Assembly: GCF_025857195.1 (NCBI RefSeq)
Contig: NZ_CP109787.1
Coordinates: 2,421,501-2,485,500 of the forward strand
Reading direction: 5' to 3'
Length of the DNA stretch: 64,000 nt
Origin: Leisingera thetidis
GTDB taxonomy: Bacteria; Pseudomonadota; Alphaproteobacteria; Rhodobacterales; Rhodobacteraceae
The notes beneath the pieces were generated by a model, which did not search any database, had not been told where the DNA came from, and worked only from the letters and a program-made list of their open reading frames with translations. The translations under genes were made by a program, and so were the position numbers. Position 1 is the first letter of the stretch, and each line of letters starts with the position of its first letter. This document shows, in pieces, positions 34,584-43,426 of the stretch.

Positions 34584-35882
34584 ATGGGTACCGGTTTCAT
34601 CCTGAAGGGGCACGTGCTGGCTTTTTCCCGCTCGCCGTTTGCCGGCGGGCGCCCGGAAGACGCTGCCCGCCTGGGCGAGGCGGTCGCCGTGCAGGACGGC
34701 CTGATTGCCGGGACCGGCACGCTGGCGGAGATGCAGGCACTGCTGCCGGGGGCGCAGGTCAGCAATCACGGCGGCAGACTGATTCTGGCCGGATTCGTCG
34801 ATGCCCATGTGCATTACCCGCAGACTGCGATCATCGCCAGCTGGGGCAAGCGGCTGATCGACTGGCTGAACAGCTATACCTTCCCCGAGGAGATGCGGTT
34901 TGCGGACCGTGCCTATGCCGATGAAATCGCCGGCCGCTACCTGGACCTGACCGCGGCGCATGGCACCACCACGGTCTGCAGCTACTGCACCATCCACCGC
35001 GAAAGCGTGGAGGCGTTTTTTGCGGCGGCGCAGGCGCGGGGGCAGCGGGTCGCGGCAGGCAAGACCTGCATGGACCGCAATGCGCCGGACGGGCTGCGCG
35101 ACACGCCGCAGTCGGCCTATGATGCCTCGGAGGCGCTGATTGCGCGCTGGCACGGGGTGGACCGGCTGGACTACGCCATCACGCCGCGGTTCTCGCCCAC
35201 CTCGACACCGGAACAGCTTGAGGCCATGGGCGCGCTATGGGCCAAGCATCCGCAATGCCTGATGCAGACGCATCTGAGCGAGCAGACTGACGAGATCGCC
35301 TGGGTGAAATCGCTGTTTCCGCAGGCGCGGGATTATCTGGATACCTATGAGGAATTCGGGCTGCTGGGCGCCCGGGGCCTTTACGGCCATGCCATCCATC
35401 TGGAAGAGCGCGAACGGCACCGGCTGCGCGAATTCGGCGCCGGGCTGATCCATTGCCCGACGTCGAACACCTTCATCGGTTCCGGCCTCTTCGACATGGC
35501 CGGGCTGATGGCAGAGGGGCAGCGGATCGGCCTTGCCACCGACACCGGCGGCGGGTCGAGCTTTTCGATGCTGCGCACCATGGCGGCGGCCTATGAGATC
35601 GGCCAGCTGCGCGGCACGCCGCTGCACCCGGCACAGCTGTTGTGGCTGGCAACCCAAGGCTCGGCCACGGCGCTGCGGATGGAAGCGAAGATCGGCAACA
35701 TCGCGGCAGGCATGGAGGCGGATCTGGTGGTGCTGGATCTGGCCTCAACCCCCGCGATCGCGCAGCGCTCGGCCCGCGCCGAAGATCTGTGGGAGGCGGT
35801 GTTTCCGACCATCATGATGGGCGATGACCGCGCAATTGCCGAGGTCTGGATCGGCGGCAAGCCGGTGCAGGAGAGGCGCTGA
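34584..35882 (+). CDS. guaD: Guanine deaminase
   Basis: 432-residue amidohydrolase converting guanine to xanthine. Metal and catalytic motifs: GFVDAHVHYPQTAIIASWGKRLIDWLNSYTFPEE (about 70-104; the YPQ and SWGKRLIDWLN are guanine-deaminase specific), QTHLSEQTDEIAWV, YGHAIHLEERE, IHCPTSNTFIGSGLFD and LATDTGGGSSFSML. A zinc enzyme in the cytoplasm. The ATG at 34584 follows GGAAAGGGTTGGAAGA. Divergent from mgtE and convergent with the second deaminase. Probably purine catabolism for nitrogen. Confidence 0.95.
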   Translation: MGTGFILKGHVLAFSRSPFAGGRPEDAARLGEAVAVQDGLIAGTGTLAEMQALLPGAQVSNHGGRLILAGFVDAHVHYPQTAIIASWGKRLIDWLNSYTFPEEMRFADRAYADEIAGRYLDLTAAHGTTTVCSYCTIHRESVEAFFAAAQARGQRVAAGKTCMDRNAPDGLRDTPQSAYDASEALIARWHGVDRLDYAITPRFSPTSTPEQLEAMGALWAKHPQCLMQTHLSEQTDEIAWVKSLFPQARDYLDTYEEFGLLGARGLYGHAIHLEERERHRLREFGAGLIHCPTSNTFIGSGLFDMAGLMAEGQRIGLATDTGGGSSFSMLRTMAAAYEIGQLRGTPLHPAQLLWLATQGSATALRMEAKIGNIAAGMEADLVVLDLASTPAIAQRSARAEDLWEAVFPTIMMGDDRAIAEVWIGGKPVQERR

Positions 35883-35905
35883 CGCGCCTCCGCCTGCGGC
35901 GGTTT

Positions 35906-35927
35906 GAGTATTTTTACAAAGAAGAAG
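35906..35927 (+). repeat. Dispersed ATATTT/GGCCAGA element, copy 3 (degenerate)
   Basis: GAGTATTTTTACAAAGAAGA followed by AG. It contains, on the minus strand, the stop codon of the gene ending at 35914. The GGCC core is replaced here, so it is the weakest copy. Confidence 0.35.
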
Positions 35928-37254
35928 CCAAGGCGCGTGCCAGCTGGCCGTGACGCTCGATCAGCTGCGGCAGGTCGATGGTCGTGATCTCGCCGCTGCG
36001 GATGATCTGTCTGCCCTCGACGAACAGGTGTTTCACCTGTGCCGGGCCCGCCAGCAGCAGCGCCGCCGGATCCCAGCTGCCGCTGGAGGCGATGCCGGTG
36101 GTGTCCCAGATGGCGATATCGGCGCGCTTGCCCGGCGCCAGCCGTCCGCAATCGGGGCGGCCCAGCACATCGGCGCCGCCGCGGGTGGCGATTTCAAGGG
36201 TTTCATAGGCGCTCATGGCGTCAGCGCCGTTTGCCACCCGCTGCAGCAGCATCGCCTGGCGCGCCTCGGCGCTGAGGCTGGCCATGTCGTTGCTGGCGGA
36301 GCCGTCCACGCCCAGGCCCACCGGCACGCCGGCGTCACGCATCGCCCGCACCGGCGCGATGCCGCTGCCGAGGCGGCAGTTGGAACAGGGGCAATGCGCC
36401 ACCCCGGTGCGGGTTTTTGCAAAGAGATCAATCTCCTGCACGTCGAGCTTGACGCAATGGGCATGCCAGACATCGCCGCCGGTCCAGCCCAGTTCTTCGG
36501 CGTACTGGCCCGGGCGGCAGCCGAACTGCGCCTCGGAATAAGCGATATCCTCGTCATTCTCGGCCAGGTGGGTGTGCAGCATCACCCCCTTGTCACGGGC
36601 CAGCAGGGCGGCATCGCGCATCAGCCCGCGGCTGACCGAAAAGGGCGAACAGGGCGCCAGGCCGACCCGGCACATGGAGCCTTCGGACGGGTCATGGAAG
36701 GCATCCACCACCCGGATCATGTCGTCAAGAATGGCGCGCTCCTCCTCGACCAGGCTGTCGGGCGGCAGGCCGCCATCGCTTTCGCCGATGCTCATGGCGC
36801 CGCGGGTGGGGTGGAAGCGCAGGCCGACGTCCCGGGCCGCGTGGATAGTGTCCTCGAGCCGCGAGCCGTTGGGGTAGAGGTAGAGGTGGTCGGAGCTGAG
36901 GGTGCAGCCGGACAGCGCCAGCTCGGCAAGGCCCAGCTGGGCCGAGACGAACATCTCGTCGGGGCCGAAGCGGGCCCAGATGGGGTACAGCCGCTGCAGC
37001 CAGCCGAACAGCAGCGCGTCCTGGGCGCCCGGCACCGCGCGGGTCAGGTTCTGGTACAGATGGTGATGGGTGTTGACCAGCCCGGGGGTGACGACGCAGC
37101 CGCGCCCGGAGATGATATCCCCGCCGGTTTCCAGCCCCTGCCCCACAGCGGCGATTTCACCGCCGCGGATCAGCACGTCCGCCCCGTGCAGCACACGGCG
37201 CGCATCATCCATCGTCAGGATGGCATCCGCATTTTGAATCAGGATTTCTGCCAT
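35914..37254 (-). CDS. 8-oxoguanine deaminase / TRZ-ATZ amidohydrolase
   Basis: 446 residues. MAEILIQNADAILTMDDARRVLHGADVLIRGGEIAAVG start, metal motif TPGLVNTHHHLYQNLTRAVPGAQDALLFGWLQRLYPIW (about 57-95), then HTHLAENDEDIAYSEAQFG, WHAHCVKLD, VAHCPCSNCRLGSGIAPVRAM and GVDGSASNDMASL. The LTRAVPGAQD...WLQRLYPIW pattern is that of 8-oxoguanine deaminases (hydroxydechloroatrazine-like annotation is the usual alternative). The start is at 37254; a longer frame upstream looks untranslated and the ATG is preceded by AAGGAG. Tail to tail with guanine deaminase, a likely purine unit. Confidence 0.87.
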   Translation of the reverse strand: MAEILIQNADAILTMDDARRVLHGADVLIRGGEIAAVGQGLETGGDIISGRGCVVTPGLVNTHHHLYQNLTRAVPGAQDALLFGWLQRLYPIWARFGPDEMFVSAQLGLAELALSGCTLSSDHLYLYPNGSRLEDTIHAARDVGLRFHPTRGAMSIGESDGGLPPDSLVEEERAILDDMIRVVDAFHDPSEGSMCRVGLAPCSPFSVSRGLMRDAALLARDKGVMLHTHLAENDEDIAYSEAQFGCRPGQYAEELGWTGGDVWHAHCVKLDVQEIDLFAKTRTGVAHCPCSNCRLGSGIAPVRAMRDAGVPVGLGVDGSASNDMASLSAEARQAMLLQRVANGADAMSAYETLEIATRGGADVLGRPDCGRLAPGKRADIAIWDTTGIASSGSWDPAALLLAGPAQVKHLFVEGRQIIRSGEITTIDLPQLIERHGQLARALASSL

Positions 37255-37372
37255 TGTCACACACTCCTTTTGGCAGCCCGCTTCAGTGGAATGTGTGATG
37301 AGCCGATGGAAAACGGGCGAAGAACCGGCCTGGCGGCGACGATACAGGCCGCCGCCGCCGGTTTCAAGCCAT

Positions 37373-38164
37373 TCACGCCTGGTGCAGCAGCTCCAGCGCC
37401 GCGGCGTGAATCTGCGCATTGGCCGCCGCCAGGGCGCGGCCGCCGCCATGGGCCGGGTTGCCCTGCCAGTCGGTGACGATGCCGCCCGCGGCCTGGATCA
37501 GCGCAATCGGTGCCTGGATGTCGTAAGCGTTCAGGCCGGCCTCGATCACCAGATCGACCTGGCCCGCGGCCACCAGCGCATAGGCATAGCAATCCATGCC
37601 GTAGCGGGTCAGCTTGGCGCGGGCGGACACCCGCTCGAACGCGGCGCGCTCCTCCGGCGTGCCGACCTCCGGGAAGGTGGTGAACAGGATGGCCTCCTCC
37701 AGCACCGTGGTGGCGCGGGTCTGCAGCGGCCGCTCGCCCAGCGGGCCGGTCATGGCGGCGGTCTCCGGACCGCCGCAAAAGCGTTCGCCCGTATAGGGCT
37801 GGTCGATCACCCCCAGGAAAGGTCCGGTTTCATCGGCAAGCGCAATCAGCACCCCCCAGGTCGGCGTGCCGCTGATGAAACCGCGGGTGCCGTCGATCGG
37901 GTCCAGCACCCAGGTGCGGCCGGACGTGCCGGGCGCGGAGCCGAATTCCTCGCCCAGGATGCCATCGGCGGGGCGCAGCTCGGCAAGCACCGCCCGCATT
38001 GCCTGCTCGGCGCCGCGGTCGGCCACGGTGACGGGATCAAACCCGCCCGCCAGCTTGTTTTCGGCAGTCAGAGAGGAGGCGCGGAAATGCGGCAGGATGG
38101 CGGCGCGGGCTGCGTCTGCCATCCTGTGCGCAACTTCAAGGTCGGAACATACAGCCTGGGTCAT
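37373..38164 (-). CDS. hisN: Inositol-phosphatase-fold histidinol-phosphatase
   Basis: 263 residues, Mg2+-dependent phosphatase fold. GILGEEFG (metal glutamates), WVLDPIDGTRGFISGTPTWGVLIAL (about 88-112, signature 1; the TRGFI variant is typical of HisN-type proteins) and DAYDIQAPIALIQAAGG-like signature 2 (LNAYDIQAPIALIQAAGGIVTDW). Likely dephosphorylates histidinol-phosphate; a general inositol monophosphatase activity is possible. The start at 38164 (MTQAVCSDLEVAHRM) is chosen over one 14 codons upstream. Confidence 0.85.
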   Translation of the reverse strand: MTQAVCSDLEVAHRMADAARAAILPHFRASSLTAENKLAGGFDPVTVADRGAEQAMRAVLAELRPADGILGEEFGSAPGTSGRTWVLDPIDGTRGFISGTPTWGVLIALADETGPFLGVIDQPYTGERFCGGPETAAMTGPLGERPLQTRATTVLEEAILFTTFPEVGTPEERAAFERVSARAKLTRYGMDCYAYALVAAGQVDLVIEAGLNAYDIQAPIALIQAAGGIVTDWQGNPAHGGGRALAAANAQIHAAALELLHQA

Positions 38165-38263
38165 AGCAGAACGGGTGCCACCCGTCCGCTGCCATTGCAA
38201 GCGCAAATCCCGCTGTACCGCCGGTTTTGCGCTGCAATTGCCTTGTCACAGACCGTCCGGGTT

Positions 38264-38635
38264 TCAGGCGGCGTCGCTCAGCACCCGCGCCAGTTCGAAC
38301 AGGCGGCGGCGCTGGTTTTCCGGGATTGCATAGTAGGAGCGCACCAGATCCAATGCTTCCTTGTCGCCCATCAGATCTTCCGGCACGGCGGATTTGTCGG
38401 CGGCGGCCTTGCCCTCTTCCTGCAGGCCTTCGAAGAAGAAGCTCACCGGCACTTCGAGAGCGTCCGAAATGTCCCAGAGCCGGGACGCGCTGACCCGGTT
38501 GGCACCGGTTTCATATTTCTGGATCTGCTGGAACTTGATGCCGACCTGTTCGGCGAGCTGCTGCTGCGTCATGCCGATCAGCCACCGGCGGTGGCGGATG
38601 CGCTTTCCCACATGCACGTCAACGGGATGAGCCAT
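38264..38635 (-). CDS. XRE family transcriptional regulator, 123 aa
   Basis: Helix-turn-helix at about 10-65 (VGKRIRHRRWLIGMTQQQLAEQVGIKFQQIQKYETGANRVSASRLWDISDALEVPVSFFF), followed by a short acidic linker and a C-terminal helix (ALDLVRSYYAIPENQRRRLFELARVLSDAA). This single-domain regulator is highly conserved in Rhodobacteraceae and resembles the small XRE regulators of other alphaproteobacteria; target genes are unknown. AGGAGAAAC precedes the ATG. Confidence 0.88.
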   Translation of the reverse strand: MAHPVDVHVGKRIRHRRWLIGMTQQQLAEQVGIKFQQIQKYETGANRVSASRLWDISDALEVPVSFFFEGLQEEGKAAADKSAVPEDLMGDKEALDLVRSYYAIPENQRRRLFELARVLSDAA

Positions 38636-38985
38636 GCGTTTCTCCTAACTGTGAATCCGGCCGCAACCCGGACCGCTGTTTCCTATAACCTGTTCTGGCG
38701 AATTCAAATCCTTGCCGGAAACACGGTTCCCCATCAGAGCGATCTGAGCTCAACCTCTGAGCAAAAGTGTACAACCCTTGCGATTGATTGCAAGGCTGCC
38801 GTCGCCCCGTGCGGAGCCCGCACACCCAAGCGCATGATTTCATGTATCATTTTTCTAAACGTTTTATTGCCAACCAGCTGCCGATCGCGTACCTCCCCAG
38901 AAATAGCGAGGTGTGATGCAGCGCGGCGCCCCGCCAGTGTGACTGTGCGAATCACGCTGATTCCCGCAAAAGGTGAGGAGAAAAC
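38636..38985. other. Divergent intergenic region with promoters
   Basis: 350 bases between the XRE regulator (minus) and the quinone oxidoreductase (plus). The centre is AT-richer than the surroundings. ATGAT at 38834 and ATCAT at 38846 form a small inverted repeat. GAGGAG precedes the ATG at 38986. No further gene is supported. Confidence 0.4.
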
Positions 38986-39951
38986 ATGCTGGCCTTCCAA
39001 GTTTCTGCCTTTGGCAGCCCGGCCGTTCTGACGCAAATGGACTGCCCGCCGCCGGGCCCCGGCGAAGCGGCGGTTGAGCTTCGGGCCTGCGGCCTGAATT
39101 TTGCCGACCTGCTGATGATGAAGGGCAGCTATCAGGACACCCCCGAGCCGCCGTTCACCCTGGGGCTGGAGGCTGCGGGCGTGGTGACGGCGCTTGGCGC
39201 AGGTACGGAAAGCTTTGCCATCGGCGACCGGGTTGCGGTGTTCGGCGGCTCCGGCGGGCTTGCCACGGCCGGCGTTTTCCAGGCCGACCGGCTGATCCGG
39301 ATCCCCGATACGATGAGTTTCGAACATGCCGCGGCAATGCAGATTGCCTATGGAACCAGCCAGATGGCGCTGGACCACTGCGCCCGGCTGCAACCCGGCG
39401 AGACGCTGCTGGTGACCGGTGCTGCGGGCGGTGTCGGGCTGACCGCAGTGGAAATCGGCAAGCTGATGGGGGCAACGGTGATTGCCCAGGCCCGCGGCAG
39501 GGACAAGCTGGACGTGGCGGCGGCCGCCGGGGCCGACCATCTGATCGACGCCGGCGAAGACTTGCGCAGTTCGGTAAAGGCTCTGGGCGGCGCCGATGTT
39601 GTCTATGACGCAGTGGGCGGCGACGTGTGGAAGGCGGCTTTCCGCGCCGCCAATCCCGGCGCCCGGCTGCTGCCGGTCGGTTTTGCCGGCGGCGAGGTGC
39701 CGCAGATCCCGGCCAACCACCTGCTGGTGAAGAACCTGACCGTGATCGGCTTCTACCTGGGCGGCTACATGAAATTCCGCCCCGAAGCGGTGCGCCGGTC
39801 GTTTGAGACGCTGTTTGCCTGGCATGGCGCGGGCCGCATCAAGCCGCATATCAGCCATTCCCTGCCGCTGGAGCGGGCCGCAGAAGGGCTGGAACTGCTG
39901 CGCAGCCGCAAATCCACAGGCAAGGTTGTGATCACCATGGGCGGCAGCTGA
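38986..39951 (+). CDS. NADPH:quinone oxidoreductase (zinc-independent MDR)
   Basis: 321-residue medium-chain dehydrogenase/reductase, quinone-reductase branch. N-terminal GroES-like half (VELRACGLNFADLLMMKGSYQDTPEPPFTLGLEAAGVVTALG, about 32-75), nucleotide-binding half with LLVTGAAGGVGLTAVEIGKLMGATVIAQARG (about 137-167) and VVYDAVGGDVWKAAFRA. Zinc ligands of alcohol dehydrogenases are absent, as expected. Catalyses NADPH-dependent reduction of quinones or enoyl compounds; the exact substrate is unknown. Confidence 0.9.
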   Translation: MLAFQVSAFGSPAVLTQMDCPPPGPGEAAVELRACGLNFADLLMMKGSYQDTPEPPFTLGLEAAGVVTALGAGTESFAIGDRVAVFGGSGGLATAGVFQADRLIRIPDTMSFEHAAAMQIAYGTSQMALDHCARLQPGETLLVTGAAGGVGLTAVEIGKLMGATVIAQARGRDKLDVAAAAGADHLIDAGEDLRSSVKALGGADVVYDAVGGDVWKAAFRAANPGARLLPVGFAGGEVPQIPANHLLVKNLTVIGFYLGGYMKFRPEAVRRSFETLFAWHGAGRIKPHISHSLPLERAAEGLELLRSRKSTGKVVITMGGS

Positions 39952-40024
39952 CCGGCAGACAGAACCCGCCGCCATAGCTTCTCCCGCCCGCCGCCGGCGC
40001 ATTTGCTGAAATGCGCCGCTGCCG

Positions 40025-40065
40025 TTGGGCCAGGCTCAGCGCCCTTGGCGCTGAGCCTGGCCCAA
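40025..40065. repeat. Perfect 18-bp-arm hairpin
   Basis: TTGGGCCAGGCTCAGCGC and its exact complement enclose CCTTG. It lies between the convergent quinone oxidoreductase and LysR genes, about 75 and 130 bases from their stops. No T-run follows on either strand, so it is not a standard terminator. Confidence 0.9.
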
Positions 40066-40198
40066 GGCCGCCAAGGGAGCGCTGGCGCAGCCAGGGCAGT
40101 CTGCGGGCGCGGGAGCGCTGCCGCTGGCTGCCTGCCGTCCCGTACTGCTGCGCAGGGGGCCTTGCACCGGGCCTCTGTCGTGGCGCCGCATCAGACCG

Positions 40199-41080
40199 TC
40201 AGCTGGCCGCGCGCAGGGGCGCGGACCGCAATCCCTGGAACCCTTGGCGGACAAACTCGGCCAGCTCGGAAACGTAGGGCGCGCGCACATGCTCGGCGCC
40301 GTAAAGGTTGATGTGCTGCATCGGCAGGACCGGCAGCCCGGAGCCCTGCTCGATCAGTTCCTGGTACCCCGGCTGGGTGCCCTCCAGCAGCACGCCGACG
40401 GCCAGATCGGCGCTCACTGTCGCTTCGACCGTACGGTCGGAATCACTCTCGAGCGCCATCTCCCATTCGATGCCCGCCGCATCCAGAGCCGCGGTGGCCA
40501 CCGGACGGAAACTGCAGGCCCGGCAGAAGCCAAGCCGCAACGGCCGCTGCCGCCAAACCGATCCGTCCGGTGCGCCGACCCAGCGCAGCGGCATGCTGTG
40601 GATGGTCTCGCCGCCCTCTCCCGCACCGGTCTCCGTGGTCAGGATCAGGTCAAAGGCGCCGCGGCCGAACTCCGCCTTGAGATCGCGGGTGTTGGAGGTG
40701 CAAAGGTTCACATTCACCCTTGGATAGCTGAGGCTGAACCGCTTCAGCACCTTGGGGATGACCGGGTGCACCACATCATGCGGCACCCCCAGCAGCACCT
40801 CGCCCTCATAGGCCTGGTCGGTCAGCCGGCTGATCACCTCGTCATTCAGCGCCACCATCCTGCGGGCGTAGCCCAGCATCTGTTCGCCTTCCGCCGTCAG
40901 CGCAATGGTGCGCCCGGAACGGTCCAGCAGGCTGAGCCCCAGCAGCTCCTCCAGCCGTTTCAGTTGCATCGAGACCGCCGACTGGGTGAGATGCAGAAAA
41001 CCGGCGGCGCGGGTCACGCCGCCATGATCTGCCACCGCCACAAAGGAGCGGAGCGTGGTGATATCGAGATTTCTTACCAT
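40199..41080 (-). CDS. LysR family transcriptional regulator
   Basis: 293 residues. HTH: MVRNLDITTLRSFVAVADHGGVTRAAGFLHLTQSAVSMQLKRLEELLGLSLLDRSGRTIALTAEGEQML. A LysR substrate domain follows with EVLLGVPHDVVHPVIPKVLKRFSLSYPRVNVNLC. Divergent from a DUF1127 gene 125 bases away, an arrangement common in Rhodobacteraceae, so that gene is the probable target. The effector is unknown. The ATG at 41080 is used; a GTG directly before it is the alternative. Confidence 0.9.
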   Translation of the reverse strand: MVRNLDITTLRSFVAVADHGGVTRAAGFLHLTQSAVSMQLKRLEELLGLSLLDRSGRTIALTAEGEQMLGYARRMVALNDEVISRLTDQAYEGEVLLGVPHDVVHPVIPKVLKRFSLSYPRVNVNLCTSNTRDLKAEFGRGAFDLILTTETGAGEGGETIHSMPLRWVGAPDGSVWRQRPLRLGFCRACSFRPVATAALDAAGIEWEMALESDSDRTVEATVSADLAVGVLLEGTQPGYQELIEQGSGLPVLPMQHINLYGAEHVRAPYVSELAEFVRQGFQGLRSAPLRAAS

Positions 41081-41205
41081 CACAGAACCTGATTCATTGC
41101 ATCAAAAACATTCGTTTTCAAAATATGCCATACGGCGCCATATTCATCAACACAATTGATCACCCCAAGGGGAAGCATCACAAATCCCACTGAAGGACAT
41201 GCGCC

Positions 41206-41427
41206 ATGACCCACGTAACAGCATCCTGCCCCGCAAACTGCGCCCCCCAAAGGCCGTCCCTCTCGCTGCTGCAGCGCCTCCGGCGGCACCTGTCCGTCCG
41301 GCGCCAGCGCAACCAGCTGGCGACGCTGGACGACCGGGCTCTCAAAGACATCGGCCTGACCCGGACGGATGCGGAGGCGGAAGCGCGCCGCGGGTTCTGG
41401 AGCGCACCGGACCACTGGACCAGATGA
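41206..41427 (+). CDS. DUF1127 domain protein, 73 aa
   Basis: A basic small protein with the DUF1127 core LRRHLSVRRQRNQLATLDDRALKDIGLTRTDAEAEARRGFWSAPDHW (about 26-70). Small DUF1127 proteins in alphaproteobacteria are linked to RNA binding and to phosphate/carbon regulation (recalled). ATG at 41206, a strong terminator about 40 bases after the stop, and a divergent LysR gene upstream: an independently regulated single gene. Confidence 0.9.
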   Translation: MTHVTASCPANCAPQRPSLSLLQRLRRHLSVRRQRNQLATLDDRALKDIGLTRTDAEAEARRGFWSAPDHWTR

Positions 41428-41463
41428 GCGTTTGCAGCCCCCGCAGCCGGCTGTTTTCCCCGC

Positions 41464-41497
41464 GGGCCGCCTCCTGGCGGCCCGTTCTTCTTTTTTT
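41464..41497 (+). terminator. Rho-independent terminator after the DUF1127 gene
   Basis: GGGCCGCC, loop TCCT, GGCGGCCC, then GTTCTTCTTTTTTT. Classical form. Confidence 0.93.
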
Positions 41498-41637
41498 CGC
41501 GCAATTCTTTGCCCGGCAGACTTGAACCGCAACGCGCTTCCCCCGATATTCAGCAGGAAAGCTGCCGGCTGCGGCCCCGTCCGAGTGCCGGGTCCGAGTG
41601 CCGGCAGATAGGGAGTAGATTACGGAGACCATTGAAG

Positions 41638-42414
41638 ATGGCACAATTCGACACCATCCGGTCTGCCGCCGGCGTCCGCGCCGCGCAGATTGACGAGGGC
41701 CTTCGCGCCCATATGAACAAGGTCTACGGCACCATGGCCGCAGGCACGTTCATCACATTCCTGGCTGCCTGGGCCATTTCCGGGCTGGCCGTCACCGCAG
41801 ACCCGGCAAACGCCGTGGCGCAGCTCAGCGCTGACAAGTACCTGACCAACATCGGCTATGCGCTTTATGCCTCGCCGCTGAAGTGGGTCATCATGTTTGC
41901 CCCGCTGGCCTTTGTCTTTGGCATCGGCGCCGCCGCGAACCGCATGTCGGCAGCCGGCGTCCAGCTGCTGTTCTATGTCTTCGCCACCGTCATGGGCCTG
42001 TCGATCAGCTCGATCTTCCTGGTGTTCACCGGTGAATCCATTGTTCAGGTGTTCCTGATCACCTCCATCGCCTTCGCCGGCCTGTCGCTGGTGGGTTACA
42101 CCACCAAGAAGGACCTGTCGGGCATGGGCGCCTTCCTGATCATGGGCCTGATCGGCCTGATCGTGGCATCGATCGTCAACATCTTCCTCGCCTCCTCGGC
42201 GATGGCGTTTGCGATCTCGGTGATCGGCGTGCTGATCTTTGCGGGCCTCACCGCCTATGACACCCAGCGGATCAAGAACGACTACCTGCAGATGGCCCAC
42301 GCGGGCGACCAGGAGTGGCTGGCAAAATCCGCGATCATGGGCGCGCTGAGCCTGTATCTGGACTTCATCAACATGTTCATGATGCTGCTCCACCTGCTTG
42401 GAAACCGCGAATAA
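41638..42414 (+). CDS. Bax inhibitor-1 (YccA/YbhL) family membrane protein
   Basis: 258 residues, seven hydrophobic segments. MAQFDTIRSAAGVRAAQIDEGLRAHMNKVYGTMAAGTFITFLAAWAIS is the typical alphaproteobacterial BI-1 start. FVFGIGAAANRMS, AFAGLSLVGYTTKKDLSGMGAFLIMGLIGLIVAS and the closing AGLTAYDTQRIKNDYLQM...YLDFINMFMMLLHLLGNRE are conserved. BI-1 proteins are pH-dependent Ca2+ leak channels or modulators of membrane proteases. Single gene with its own terminator. Confidence 0.94.
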   Translation: MAQFDTIRSAAGVRAAQIDEGLRAHMNKVYGTMAAGTFITFLAAWAISGLAVTADPANAVAQLSADKYLTNIGYALYASPLKWVIMFAPLAFVFGIGAAANRMSAAGVQLLFYVFATVMGLSISSIFLVFTGESIVQVFLITSIAFAGLSLVGYTTKKDLSGMGAFLIMGLIGLIVASIVNIFLASSAMAFAISVIGVLIFAGLTAYDTQRIKNDYLQMAHAGDQEWLAKSAIMGALSLYLDFINMFMMLLHLLGNRE

Positions 42415-42441
42415 GCGCACAGCACATTCCAAAGACAGCGG

Positions 42442-42477
42442 GGGGCGGATCACAAGGATCCGCCCCTCTTCTTTTTT
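42442..42477 (+). terminator. Rho-independent terminator after the BI-1 gene
   Basis: GGGGCGGATC and GATCCGCCCC pair around ACAAG, followed by TCTTCTTTTTT. Confidence 0.93.
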
Positions 42478-42502
42478 GAGCACGAATTAGAGGGGTTGCC
42501 CC

Positions 42503-42976
42503 ATGAAAATCATTGAAATTCCTGCATCCGAAGCCGGGCGGCTGCTGCCGCTGCTGCAGGACCTGCATGCGCTGCATGCGGCGCATCAGCCGGAGCGCCA
42601 CATTCCAGCACCCGGCAGTGCCGAACTGGCCGGGTGGCTTCAGGACTGGCTGAAGGAGGACAGCGTCTGCGCCCTGGCCGCAGAAAGCCCGCAAGGGGCG
42701 CTGCTGGGCTACCTCATCTATGAACTGCAGGACCGCCCCGCCCTGCCCGTCCGCGCAGCCGAAATACGCGCCATGCTGCACCATATTTCGGTGACCGAAG
42801 CCTGGCGCCGGATGGGGGTCGGCAAGGCACTGGTGGAGGCGATGAGAACGCGGGCGCTGGCAGCGGGCGCCACGGTGGTTGCGGCCACCTACGCGCCGTT
42901 CAACTCCGCCTCGGCCGCGCTGATGAAGGGGATGGGGATGGAACCCGTGCTGACCGTGGCGGAGTGGCGCGCCTGA
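42503..42976 (+). CDS. GNAT family N-acetyltransferase
   Basis: 157 residues. The acetyl-CoA site is HHISVTEAWRRMGVGKALVEAMRTRALAAGATVVAATYAPFNSASAALMKGMGMEPV (about 93-150), with the R-x-x-G-x-G/A loop RRMGVGKAL. The N-terminal part (ESPQGALLGYLIYELQDRPALP) matches beta strands 2-3 of the fold. The acceptor substrate is unknown. It begins just after the BI-1 terminator, so it probably has its own promoter or depends on readthrough. ATG preceded by GAGGGG. Confidence 0.88.
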   Translation: MKIIEIPASEAGRLLPLLQDLHALHAAHQPERHIPAPGSAELAGWLQDWLKEDSVCALAAESPQGALLGYLIYELQDRPALPVRAAEIRAMLHHISVTEAWRRMGVGKALVEAMRTRALAAGATVVAATYAPFNSASAALMKGMGMEPVLTVAEWRA

Positions 42977-42994
42977 AGTCCCTGCGCCCCGGGG

Positions 42995-43426
42995 TCAGGT
43001 TCCGGCGCCGCTGCAGTCAAGGCCCGCGGACAGCGCAATTGTGCCGCGGCGGCCGGCCACCTCGCGCACCTCTCCGTCCGGGCGGCATCCGGAGGCATCG
43101 CTCACCAGAGCGAGGAACTCAGCCGCGGGGATATCCGGCAGGCCGGGCACTGCACTGTCCTGCGGAACGCTCAGCACCGCCATGCCGGCACTGCCGGAGC
43201 GGACCAGGCACAATGCCAGCCTGCGTCCTCGCAGATGCACGGTCTTGTCCACCACGGCCCGCCGCCCCCCGGCAGGCTCTGCCGCAGGGATCGGTGTCCG
43301 CGTCGCCGATGGCAGCGCGTGCGTCTCAACGGCGGGCGGCGGAGACACCGCCTCCACGGCTTCAAAGGAACTCGAAACCGGCGCCCCGGCCGCTGCCAGC
43401 ACGGCAGCACACATGAAAATCCTCAT
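42995..43426 (-). CDS. Hypothetical exported protein, 143 aa
   Basis: Start MRIFMCAAVLAAAGAPVSSSFEAVEAV gives a signal peptide, then a proline/serine-rich linker and a small domain with two cysteines (LALCLVRSGSAGMAVLSVPQDSAVPGLPDIPAAEFLALVSDASGC, then AGLDCSGAGT). Not recognised as a known family. The start at 43426 is chosen because the 48 residues upstream in the same frame look untranslated and the hydrophobic segment is then correctly N-terminal. Convergent with the acetyltransferase, with an 18-base gap. Confidence 0.6.
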   Translation of the reverse strand: MRIFMCAAVLAAAGAPVSSSFEAVEAVSPPPAVETHALPSATRTPIPAAEPAGGRRAVVDKTVHLRGRRLALCLVRSGSAGMAVLSVPQDSAVPGLPDIPAAEFLALVSDASGCRPDGEVREVAGRRGTIALSAGLDCSGAGT

